Source: Candidatus Moraniibacteriota bacterium (lineage in GTDB: Bacteria > Patescibacteriota > Minisyncoccia > Moranbacterales > GCA-2747515). Taken from it: DNA of 7,662 nucleotides. The number at the start of each line of letters is the position of its first letter. Position 1 is the first letter of the stretch. The notes beneath the pieces were generated by a model. That model saw only the letters and a program-made list of their open reading frames with translations, was not told the DNA's origin and did not search any database. The DNA is taken from assembly GCA_027031945.1 (NCBI GenBank), contig JALVPE010000097.1, positions 1,596-9,257 of the forward strand. The letters run 5' to 3'. The position numbers and the translations under genes are program-made. Below are positions 1-5,861 of this stretch, piece after piece.

Positions 1-91
1 TCCCTCACACTTACTGTCATCCCCGCGTAGTCTACCGTACAGGCAGGCTACTCGGGGATGACAATTTTTTTATGACTAGAGGTGTGAGGGA
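1..91. repeat. nested inverted-repeat intergenic element
   Basis: Outer arms TCCCTCACAC (1-10) and GTGTGAGGGA (82-91) are perfect 10-bp inverted repeats. Inside them are 16-bp arms at 15-30 and 48-63 with one mismatch (C26 opposite T52), a 17-nt loop and TGTCATCCCC / GGGGATGACA ends. The inner 49 bases contain 29 G or C, far above the surrounding A+T-rich DNA. This nested design and base composition resemble small dispersed palindromic or MITE-like elements. The window starts at base 1, so the left arm may continue upstream and no target duplication can be checked. No coding potential is seen. Confidence 0.6.
15..71 (+). terminator. probable rho-independent terminator of an upstream gene
   Basis: A 16-bp stem with one mismatch (15-30 with 48-63) is followed, after one A, by seven T (65-71), the usual shape of an intrinsic terminator reading rightward. 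It would end a gene lying left of the window. The 17-nt loop is longer than usual, and the same bases also form the inner part of the palindromic element, so termination may be a by-product of that element. Confidence 0.5.
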
Positions 92-106
92 TTACGATTT
101 GAATAT

Positions 107-135
107 TTGCAAATGTATCAAAAATATGGTATCAT
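107..135 (+). promoter_or_regulatory. candidate sigma-70-type promoter for lepB
   Basis: TTGCAA (107-112) is separated by 17 bp from TATCAT (130-135), a 4/6 match to the -35 consensus and 5/6 to the -10. It lies 74 bp upstream of the lepB start. A perfect TATAAT also occurs at 179-184 but lacks a recognisable -35. In DNA this A+T-rich, chance matches are common, so the call is tentative. Confidence 0.35.
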
Positions 136-209
136 GAACGATGTTTATGGTATTTATGGTGTAAATACATATACGAAGTATAATTTAGTTATATAAAAGA
201 AAAATATAT

Positions 210-815
210 ATGATGGAACAAAAGCAAGATCAAGAAAGTATGAAAGATTTTATTGTTGAAGTAGTAAAAATGTTTTTTTTGGCACTTGTTATTATTGTGC
301 CTGTGCGAATGTTTCTTTTTCAACCGTTTATTGTGCGAGGTGCTAGTATGGAACCTACTTTTATGGAGAAAGAATATTTAATTGTTAATGAATTTGGTTA
401 TAAGAATACCCCAGTGAATATTCTGGGTAGGAATGTGGTTACAGTAAAGCCACATAAAAATCTAAAGAGAGGGGATATCGTTGTATTTCGAGCACCTAAA
501 AATGAAACACAATATTATATTAAGCGTATTATAGGATTACCGGGAGAAACAGTAAAAATTGATAATGGTGTTGTAATGATTTATAATGATGCTTCACCAG
601 ATGGGCACGTATTAGATGAGAGTGCATATTTGCCAGAAGGACGCAAAACAAATGGTACGCTAAGAGTAACTTTAAGTAAAGATGAATATTATGTTTTGGG
701 TGATAATCGTCCAGCCAGTAGTGATTCAAGATCTTTTGGTCCACTGAAGAAAGAAAAAGTAATTGGTAAAGTAGTTGTAAGAGCATGGCCTGTAATGCAT
801 TTTACGATTTTTTAA
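210..815 (+). CDS. lepB: signal peptidase I
   Basis: Type I signal peptidase, a membrane-anchored serine protease that cleaves signal peptides from secreted proteins at the outer face of the cytoplasmic membrane. The 201-aa length fits the short single-anchor type. A hydrophobic segment at about residues 17-39 is the N-terminal anchor. The family boxes are in order: SMEPT at 46-50 with nucleophile Ser46, then YYIKRIIGLPGE at 102-113 with general base Lys105, and GDNRPASSDSR at 164-174. The extracytoplasmic domain ends two dozen residues later, as expected. The start has two consecutive ATGs (210 and 213) without a Shine-Dalgarno sequence; either could be used. It appears to begin a transcription unit, with a terminator-like hairpin upstream and hisS 72 bp downstream. 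Confidence 0.95.
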   Translation: MMEQKQDQESMKDFIVEVVKMFFLALVIIVPVRMFLFQPFIVRGASMEPTFMEKEYLIVNEFGYKNTPVNILGRNVVTVKPHKNLKRGDIVVFRAPKNETQYYIKRIIGLPGETVKIDNGVVMIYNDASPDGHVLDESAYLPEGRKTNGTLRVTLSKDEYYVLGDNRPASSDSRSFGPLKKEKVIGKVVVRAWPVMHFTIF

Positions 816-835
816 ACAATTTTTTGAAAATTGTT
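815..835 (+). other. A+T-rich hairpin overlapping the lepB stop
   Basis: AACAATTTT (815-823) and AAAATTGTT (827-835) form a perfect 9-bp stem with a TTG loop, beginning on the last base of the lepB stop codon. It is followed by AAAGGGGGAG rather than a T-run, so it does not look like an intrinsic terminator. It could protect a 3' end or mark a processing point between lepB and hisS. Confidence 0.4.
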
Positions 836-887
836 AAAGGGGGAGTTTATGTAATAGATATTAATTAATCTTAAAGACATAGTTATT

Positions 888-2366
888 ATGGCACGAAGAA
901 AAAAAACAACAAAAAAAGTGACTAAAAAGAAAAAAGTTGTTAAAAAGACGATAAAAAAAAGGGCAAAAAGAAAGAAGGGAGTGTCAAAAAAAATAACAAA
1001 AAAAGTTTTAGAGAAAAATATAAATTTTTCAAAAGGCGACGATGTAGTGCAATATGGAGCGATAAATGGTCAAATAGCTTTACAAACAGTACGTGGGATG
1101 AGGGATATTTTGCCGGGAGATCAGGCATATTGGCAGCAAATTCGTAAGATTTTTGAGAAACGTTCAGTAGAATATGGTTTTTCGCGCATTGATACACCTG
1201 TTATAGAATTGGAAAGTCTTTTCATTAAAGCAATTGGTGAAAATACTGATATAATCAATTCGGAATTGTATACTTTTAGTGCAAAGAGCGGTGATAAGGT
1301 GGCTCTTAGACCGGAATTAACGGCCTCTGCAGTTAGGGCATATATTCAGCATGGAATGACTATTTTACCAAAACCCATTAAGTTGTTCTCTATGGGTCCG
1401 GTTTATAGATATGATAAGCCCGGAGAGGGGCGTTATAGGGAATTTCATCAGGCTGAGTTTAATATTTTTGGAGAAGATGATGCGATTTTGGATGCTCAAA
1501 TTATGCAGATTGCACATAGAGTATTAAAAAGTTTAGGTATTAAAAATATTCAATTTCGTGTAAATTCTATTGGTACAATAGAATCTCGCAAGGAATATTT
1601 AAAATTACTTAAGGCATATTTTCGGTCGAAGAAAAGCAAATTACCATTGAAGTATCGTGATATGATAGATACTAATCCAATGCGTATTTTTGATGTGAAA
1701 GATGACAAATGTATGCAAGTTTGTGCTGGTGCACCTCAGGCTATTGATTATCTCGATAAAGAATCACGTGAACATTTTAAAAATTTATTAGAATATTTGG
1801 ATGAGTTAGAACTTATTTATACTATTGATCCGCATTTGGTACGTGGACTTGATTATTATACCAGGACAGTATTTGAGATTTCTGTTGCTGATGAACATGG
1901 AGCTAAGCACTCTTTGGGTGGTGGTGGACGTTTTGATGAACTAGTTGAATTATTTGGAGGTGAGCCTACTCCAGCGATTGGTTTTGCTTTTGGCATTGAT
2001 AGACTTATTACGGAAATGAAAAGAGTAAAAGCAAAAAAATATAAAGAATCACAACCACGTGTATTTTTAGCTCAACTTGGCAGTTTGGCAAAGAAAAAAA
2101 GCTTGCAACTTTTTGCAGACATTGAGCAATCTGGTATTTTGGTGGCAGAGAGTTTTGGGCGTGGGACATTAAAAGCACAGTTGCGATATGCGAGCAAATT
2201 AGGAGTTGATTTAACATTGATCATAGGACAACAGGAAGCACTTGACGATACTGTTATTGTGAAGAATATGATTACAGGTACACAAGAAACAATTACTAAG
2301 AAAAAAGCTGTAGCTTTTGTAAAAAAGAATTTAAAAGAAATATCTAAACTTGTAAAAAGAAAATAA
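888..2366 (+). CDS. hisS: histidyl-tRNA synthetase with a basic N-terminal tail
   Basis: Class II aminoacyl-tRNA synthetase that charges tRNA-His with histidine using ATP in the cytoplasm. The catalytic core begins near residue 66 (TVRGMRDILP at 67-76). Motif 2 lies at about 168-190 (FSMGPVYRYDKPGEGRYREF region), the two histidine-binding boxes at LVRGLDYYTRTVFEI (317-331) and SLGGGGRFDEL (342-352), and motif 3 at PAIGFAFGIDRL (362-373). The C-terminal anticodon-binding domain runs from about 388 to the end. Length is 492 aa against roughly 420-430 for the family; the excess is a tail in which 24 of the first 43 residues are Lys or Arg. The next in-frame Met is residue 71, inside the core, so the ATG at 888 is the best start, though no Shine-Dalgarno precedes it. 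The HIT gene follows after 10 bp. Confidence 0.95.
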   Translation: MARRKKTTKKVTKKKKVVKKTIKKRAKRKKGVSKKITKKVLEKNINFSKGDDVVQYGAINGQIALQTVRGMRDILPGDQAYWQQIRKIFEKRSVEYGFSRIDTPVIELESLFIKAIGENTDIINSELYTFSAKSGDKVALRPELTASAVRAYIQHGMTILPKPIKLFSMGPVYRYDKPGEGRYREFHQAEFNIFGEDDAILDAQIMQIAHRVLKSLGIKNIQFRVNSIGTIESRKEYLKLLKAYFRSKKSKLPLKYRDMIDTNPMRIFDVKDDKCMQVCAGAPQAIDYLDKESREHFKNLLEYLDELELIYTIDPHLVRGLDYYTRTVFEISVADEHGAKHSLGGGGRFDELVELFGGEPTPAIGFAFGIDRLITEMKRVKAKKYKESQPRVFLAQLGSLAKKKSLQLFADIEQSGILVAESFGRGTLKAQLRYASKLGVDLTLIIGQQEALDDTVIVKNMITGTQETITKKKAVAFVKKNLKEISKLVKRK

Positions 2367-2376
2367 TTGTGATAAT

Positions 2377-2745
2377 ATGAATAACTGCATATTTTGTAAA
2401 ATTTTAAATAAAGAGGTGCCAGCTAAAATTCTTCATGAAGATGATATGGTTATTGCATTCCCAGATATTGCTCAATTAGCTCCCGTTCATATTTTAATTA
2501 TTCCGAAAGAACACATTTCGTCTATTAATGATTTATCTGGTAATGTTGGCAAGGAAGTTGCTGGTCATATGATTATGGTCGCAAAAGAATTAGCAAAAAA
2601 ACAAAATATTGATGAAGGTGGATATAAGTTATTGTTTAGAGTTGGTAAAGATGGTGGACAAGAAGTGCCACATATTCATTTGCATTTGATAGGTGGGACA
2701 CCTCTTTTTGAGGATATTCGTCCCAATAAATCTATTAAGAAATAG
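2377..2745 (+). CDS. HIT-family (HINT-like) nucleotide hydrolase
   Basis: Histidine-triad protein of the HINT branch, a small cytoplasmic enzyme expected to hydrolyse purine nucleoside phosphoramidates or aminoacyl-adenylates. The triad His99-Ile-His101-Leu-His103 lies in VPHIHLHLIGG (97-107), with His101 the expected nucleophile. N-terminal CIFC (Cys4, Cys7) with a downstream His matches the zinc-binding subtype. Full length is 122 aa, close to the family norm. In the segment before the triad (LLFRVGKDGGQE) Arg88 stands where many relatives have Asn. It starts 10 bp after hisS, without a Shine-Dalgarno, so it is probably co-transcribed and translated by coupling or by SD-independent initiation. 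A role removing adenylates formed by synthetases would suit the neighbour but is inference. Confidence 0.9.
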   Translation: MNNCIFCKILNKEVPAKILHEDDMVIAFPDIAQLAPVHILIIPKEHISSINDLSGNVGKEVAGHMIMVAKELAKKQNIDEGGYKLLFRVGKDGGQEVPHIHLHLIGGTPLFEDIRPNKSIKK

Positions 2746-2749
2746 ATTT
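2728..2749 (+). other. hairpin across the HIT gene stop codon
   Basis: AAATCTATT (2728-2736) and AATAGATTT (2741-2749) are perfect 9-bp arms around an AAGA loop; the stop codon 2743-2745 is inside the right arm. One more T follows, then ATAATT, so it is at best a weak terminator. It may partly separate hisS-HIT from the rpsU unit. The stem is very A+T-rich and could be chance. Confidence 0.35.
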
Positions 2750-2885
2750 TATAATTAGGTAAATTAATATTTGTAAAAATTCATGAAATAAGTGGTGATG
2801 TAGAGTATGTATTTATAGAAATATTTGTTCAATCATCCACATTTAGTTTTGGGTGAATTAAATTTATAGAAAGGAGTGTGACTCA
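2746..2885 (+). promoter_or_regulatory. rpsU leader region
   Basis: 140 bp without a gene before rpsU. It contains a possible stem, AATCATCC (2831-2838) pairing with GGGTGAATT (2851-2859) through one G-U pair and one bulged A, with a 12-nt loop, sitting just upstream of the ribosome binding site. A TATAAT occurs at 2750-2755 without a matching -35. Leader structure in front of a ribosomal protein gene suggests translational feedback control, but pairing is modest and no known ribosomal-protein binding motif was recognised. Confidence 0.35.
2868..2876 (+). promoter_or_regulatory. strong Shine-Dalgarno of rpsU
   Basis: AGAAAGGAG ends 9 bp before the rpsU ATG at 2886, a good match to the anti-Shine-Dalgarno of 16S rRNA at normal spacing. 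None of the other eight plus-strand genes has such a motif at its start; they begin after A/T-rich runs. This fixes the rpsU start and suggests initiation at this gene is handled differently. Confidence 0.85.
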
Positions 2886-3149
2886 ATGGTTTACGTATAT
2901 AAAAAAGATGATAGAGAAACAACAGAAAACATGATTAAGCGCTTTACACGTCGTATGCAGCAAAGCGGTGTTTTGATGCATGTTCGCAAAAATCGATTCG
3001 ATGTACCAAAAAAGAGTAAAACAGCACGTAGAGCAGAAGCTTTGTATAAAAATAGAATGCGTAAAGAGGTTGATAAACTTAAAAAACTCGGTCGTTTTGA
3101 TGATGATGCTTTCAAAGAACTTAAAAAAAAGATTAAGAGGGATAACTAA
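2886..3149 (+). CDS. rpsU: 30S ribosomal protein bS21
   Basis: Small-subunit ribosomal protein bS21, which binds near the 3' end of 16S rRNA and the platform where mRNA pairs with the anti-Shine-Dalgarno. The N-terminal part shows the family pattern: a short beta-like start followed by a basic helix (ETTENMIKRFTRRMQQSGVL, residues 11-30), then RFDVPKKSKTARRAEALY (37-54). At 87 aa it is longer than common 58-70-aa homologues, with extra charged helix at the C-terminus (about 61-87, DDDAFKELKKKIKRDN). The start is set by a strong Shine-Dalgarno. It probably heads the transcription unit that runs through yqeY, ybeY, dgkA and ftsA, though a 15-bp hairpin follows it. Confidence 0.9.
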   Translation: MVYVYKKDDRETTENMIKRFTRRMQQSGVLMHVRKNRFDVPKKSKTARRAEALYKNRMRKEVDKLKKLGRFDDDAFKELKKKIKRDN

Positions 3150-3185
3150 ATCGTTGTAATGGTTTGGTTGTGATGTATTTTGTCG

Positions 3186-3217
3186 TGCATACAAATTATT
3201 TTAATAATTTGTATGCA
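3186..3217. repeat. perfect 15-bp hairpin between rpsU and yqeY
   Basis: TGCATACAAATTATT (3186-3200) and AATAATTTGTATGCA (3203-3217) are perfect inverted repeats separated by two T; the innermost pairs would open to make a loop. No T-run follows on either strand (AGAGAGAAAT follows on the plus strand), so a standard intrinsic terminator is unlikely. Candidates are an RNA processing or stability element that sets rpsU expression apart from downstream genes, or a protein-binding dyad. Confidence 0.6.
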
Positions 3218-3256
3218 TAGAGAGAAATATATCTTTATAAATATTAAAAAATAAAT

Positions 3257-3712
3257 ATGACAATTCGTGAACAAATTTTAAATGATATAAAAGAAGCAAT
3301 GAAGGTCAAAGATGTTGAAAGACGGGATGTTTTGCGTTCTCTTGATAGCATGATAAAAAATGAGGAAATTGCTCAAGGTAAGCGAGATGGTGGATTGAGT
3401 GATAAAGATATAATTTTTTTAGTTAAACGTGCAATAAAACAAAGAAAAGATAGTGCTAGACAATTTAAAATTGGTAAGCGTGATGATTTAGCCGAAAAGG
3501 AGGAACGAGAGATTGGTTTTATTGAAAAGTACTTACCTAAACAGATGACAGAAGATGAAGTGCGAGTAGTTGTGAAAAAAGCTGTATCTGATGTTGGAGC
3601 TAGCGGTAAACAAGACATGGGTAAAGTTATGGGAGTTGTAATGAGGATTGTGGGAGATAAGACAGATGGTGCTGTTGTTAGGGCAATTGTAGAGGATGCT
3701 TTATCAAATTAA
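3257..3712 (+). CDS. yqeY: GatB/YqeY domain protein
   Basis: Small protein of the YqeY family, related to the tail domain of GatB in the tRNA-dependent amidotransferase. The family is thought to interact with tRNA, but its precise role is not settled. The whole 151 aa is one such domain: an N-terminal helix with a conserved RRDVLRSL stretch (22-29), the signature RKDSARQFKIGKRDDLAEKE (63-82) leading to EKYLPKQMTEDE (90-101), and a C-terminal part with DMGKVMGVVM (120-129). Length is typical. No gatA, gatB or gatC is nearby, so it stands as the free-standing form. It starts 107 bp after rpsU without a Shine-Dalgarno, and ybeY follows after 8 bp. Confidence 0.9.
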   Translation: MTIREQILNDIKEAMKVKDVERRDVLRSLDSMIKNEEIAQGKRDGGLSDKDIIFLVKRAIKQRKDSARQFKIGKRDDLAEKEEREIGFIEKYLPKQMTEDEVRVVVKKAVSDVGASGKQDMGKVMGVVMRIVGDKTDGAVVRAIVEDALSN

Positions 3713-3720
3713 ATATTGGT

Positions 3721-4167
3721 ATGAAAGTAATTGTAGATGTAAATACAGTACAAAAATGTAAATATAGTAATAAATTATTTTCACAAATAGCACAAGAAAC
3801 AATAAAAATGTCCAAAGTTAGCAATTGTGAAAATAAAGAAATAACTCTAAGTGTTGCTGTAGTGGATGAGAATGAAATAAAACGAATAAATAAAAAATTA
3901 CGCAAGTGTGACAATGTTACGGATGTGTTATCTATCGGAGATTATAGTGATCAAAAAGATATTTCGCATGAATCTAAAAAGGAAGTCTTCCTTGGTGAGG
4001 TAATTTTGTGTTATAATTACATAGAGGATGGTGCACAAAAAAATGGTGATAATGTTGATAAGGAATTTTTTACTATATATGCGCATGGCATCCTGCATTT
4101 ACTTGGTTTTGTGCATGGCAAAGATATGTTTCGTATTCAAGATATAATTGGTGAGATGTTTATCTAA
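3721..4167 (+). CDS. ybeY: endoribonuclease YbeY (rRNA maturation factor)
   Basis: Metal-dependent single-strand endoribonuclease of the UPF0054 family, used in 16S rRNA 3'-end maturation and ribosome quality control in the cytoplasm. The zinc-binding triad is present in AHGILHLLGFVHG: His122, His126 and His132, keeping the H-x3-H-x5-H spacing. The upstream family block LRKCDNVTDVLS (60-71) with conserved Arg61 and TDVLS is clear, as is LGEVILC (91-97). The position before the third His is Val131, where the family usually has Asp (GYDH). Full length is 148 aa, normal. It starts 8 bp after yqeY and ends 9 bp before dgkA, without a Shine-Dalgarno. Sharing a cluster with bS21, which sits near the 16S 3' end, fits its role. 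Confidence 0.9.
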   Translation: MKVIVDVNTVQKCKYSNKLFSQIAQETIKMSKVSNCENKEITLSVAVVDENEIKRINKKLRKCDNVTDVLSIGDYSDQKDISHESKKEVFLGEVILCYNYIEDGAQKNGDNVDKEFFTIYAHGILHLLGFVHGKDMFRIQDIIGEMFI

Positions 4168-4176
4168 TTATTTTTT

Positions 4177-4539
4177 ATGAAAAATCGTTCAATTAGTTAT
4201 AGTTTCAAAGCAGCTATTCGTGGTATAATGTTTACGTTTCAAAATGAGAGAAACTTTCGCATAGAACTTTACATGGCAGCTTTTGTGTTTTTGGTTTTAT
4301 TTCTGTTGCATGCAACACTTATGCAAGCTGCAATTATTGTTACTATGACGTTTTTAGTCTTAATGATAGAACTCATGAATACAGCAATTGAACGTGTAGT
4401 TGATATTCTTAAGCCACGAAAACATCCATATGCAAAAGTAATTAAGGATGTGTCGGCAGCTATGGTTTTAATACTTAGTGTAGGAGCTAGTATTGTCGGT
4501 ATTATAATTTTTGTTCCACTTATTATGCATGTATTCTAA
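4177..4539 (+). CDS. dgkA: diacylglycerol kinase / undecaprenol kinase family protein
   Basis: Small integral-membrane lipid kinase of the prokaryotic DgkA family (ATP-dependent phosphorylation of diacylglycerol or undecaprenol). The 120 aa are typical. The N-terminal amphipathic part has FKAAIRGI (10-17) and NERNFRIEL (23-31). Hydrophobic segments lie at about 32-47, 50-68 and 92-116. The active-site signature IELMNTAIERVVD (64-76) carries Glu65, Asn68 and Glu72; the second, AKVIKDVSAAMVL (86-98), carries Asp91. Sequence alone cannot tell the lipid acceptor. In Gram-positive-type bacteria the homologue recycles undecaprenol for cell-wall synthesis, which would suit a position next to ftsA and ftsZ, but that is inference. 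No PAP2 phosphatase domain is fused. It lies 9 bp after ybeY and 14 bp before ftsA. Confidence 0.9.
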   Translation: MKNRSISYSFKAAIRGIMFTFQNERNFRIELYMAAFVFLVLFLLHATLMQAAIIVTMTFLVLMIELMNTAIERVVDILKPRKHPYAKVIKDVSAAMVLILSVGASIVGIIIFVPLIMHVF

Positions 4540-4553
4540 ATAAAATTATTTTT

Positions 4554-5807
4554 ATGAAAACAAATATTATTACAAGTATAGATTTAGGTTCTTCTGTGGT
4601 TCGGTGTGTCGTTGCTGATGTCTTTGAAGATGGTGAACAAATTCGTATATTGGGTGTTGGTGTTGCACAATCAAGAGGCATGCGTCGTGGAGCTGTTGTT
4701 GATGTAAATGATGCTGCTGATTCTATCGCAGAGGCTGTTGAAAAAGCAGAGCAAATGAGTGGAGAAAGTGTGAAAGGTGCGATTGTGAGTATTGGTGGGG
4801 CTGGTATTTCAGTTACAGAGTCACAAGGAGTTATAGCAATTAGTCGTGCTGATGGTGAGGTAAATGAGGATGATGTAGTGCGTGTTATAGAAGCGGCACA
4901 AGCGGTATCAATTCCTACAAATAATGAAATTATACATGTAATTCCTAGATCGTTTCGTCTTGATGATCAAAAGGATATTAAAGAGCCAATTGGTTTACGT
5001 GGCGTACGATTAGAAGTTAATGCTGTTATTGTAGAGGCTCCGAGTGCACATGTTAAGAATTTAACAAATGCAATGGAACGAGCAGATGTTTCGATTACTG
5101 ATTTTATAATTGAACCTCTCGCGGCAGCTGAATCAACATTAACAAAGAAACAAAAAGAACTTGGTGTTGTTTTGGTAAATTTAGGAGCAAGTACAACTTC
5201 AATTGCTGTATATGAAGAGGGTGAATTGTTTCATACAGCAGTTTTGCCAGTTGGATCTGATTTTATTACTCATGATATTGCAATAGGACTGAGAACAGAA
5301 ATTGATATAGCAGAAAAAATTAAGTTTGAATATGGAAGTGCGGATATGGAAAGCGTCAATAAAAAGGATTTAATTGATTTGTCGCATATTGACGAATCGG
5401 AAACAGAACCGGTATATCATTATCATGTTTTGGAAATTATACAAGCAAGATTGGATGAAATTTTTGATCTTGTTGTAAAAGAATTAGAATCAATCGGTAA
5501 GGATCAATTATTACCGGCAGGTGCTGTGCTTACTGGTGGCGGTGCTCATATGCCACACATTGTAGAGTTTGCAAAAGATAAGTTACGTTTACCGGTAACC
5601 ATAGGACAACCGGCAAATCTTTTAGGAGTTGTAGATCATGTTGATGATTCTTCATATGCGACAGTAATAGGGCTTATTTTATGGGCTGTAGAAAACGATA
5701 ATACACAATCTTTTATTGGAAGTGGCAGTGCGATAACCACAATTGGTTCCGGCGTAAAAGAAATCGGTACAAAGGTACGAGATATATTTAATAAATTTTT
5801 ACCATAA
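4554..5807 (+). CDS. ftsA: cell division protein FtsA
   Basis: Actin-like ATPase that tethers FtsZ filaments to the inner face of the cytoplasmic membrane and recruits the divisome. The phosphate-1 loop is SIDLGSSVVRCVVAD (8-22), the FtsA-specific SHS2 (1C) domain spans about 82-160, the phosphate-2 block is VVLVNLGASTTSIAVY (205-220), and the adenosine-binding block is GAVLTGGGAHMPHI (323-336). A C-terminal helix at about 401-417 ends in VRDIFNKFLP and looks amphipathic, matching the membrane-targeting sequence. Length of 417 aa is typical. The start ATG follows a T-rich stretch with no Shine-Dalgarno. It is 14 bp after dgkA and 109 bp before the preferred ftsZ start. Confidence 0.95.
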   Translation: MKTNIITSIDLGSSVVRCVVADVFEDGEQIRILGVGVAQSRGMRRGAVVDVNDAADSIAEAVEKAEQMSGESVKGAIVSIGGAGISVTESQGVIAISRADGEVNEDDVVRVIEAAQAVSIPTNNEIIHVIPRSFRLDDQKDIKEPIGLRGVRLEVNAVIVEAPSAHVKNLTNAMERADVSITDFIIEPLAAAESTLTKKQKELGVVLVNLGASTTSIAVYEEGELFHTAVLPVGSDFITHDIAIGLRTEIDIAEKIKFEYGSADMESVNKKDLIDLSHIDESETEPVYHYHVLEIIQARLDEIFDLVVKELESIGKDQLLPAGAVLTGGGAHMPHIVEFAKDKLRLPVTIGQPANLLGVVDHVDDSSYATVIGLILWAVENDNTQSFIGSGSAITTIGSGVKEIGTKVRDIFNKFLP

Positions 5808-5831
5808 AAGGATATATTTGGCAAGAAAACA

Positions 5832-5861
5832 TTGACAGTTATCTTGAGCACATGGTAAAGT
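5832..5861 (+). promoter_or_regulatory. candidate promoter for ftsZ
   Basis: A perfect TTGACA (5832-5837) is followed after 18 bp by TAAAGT (5856-5861, 4/6 match to TATAAT). It lies in the ftsA-ftsZ gap, the widest gap after yqeY. The arrangement would give ftsZ a transcript of its own in addition to read-through from ftsA, as extra FtsZ over FtsA is usual in bacteria. A GATAAT at 5875-5880 is an alternative -10 without a good -35. Confidence 0.45.

Noticed and set aside
1..209. CRISPR repeat or tRNA-like structure at the left edge
   Set aside because: Only one palindrome copy with no spacer periodicity, and no cloverleaf or conserved tRNA arms.
2750..2755. Perfect TATAAT after the HIT gene as an rpsU promoter
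   Set aside because: No acceptable -35 at 16-18 bp, and it overlaps the stop-codon hairpin in very A+T-rich DNA.
2883..3194. 103-codon minus-strand frame over rpsU
   Set aside because: Shadow of the bS21 gene, whose frame has clear family similarity and a strong Shine-Dalgarno.
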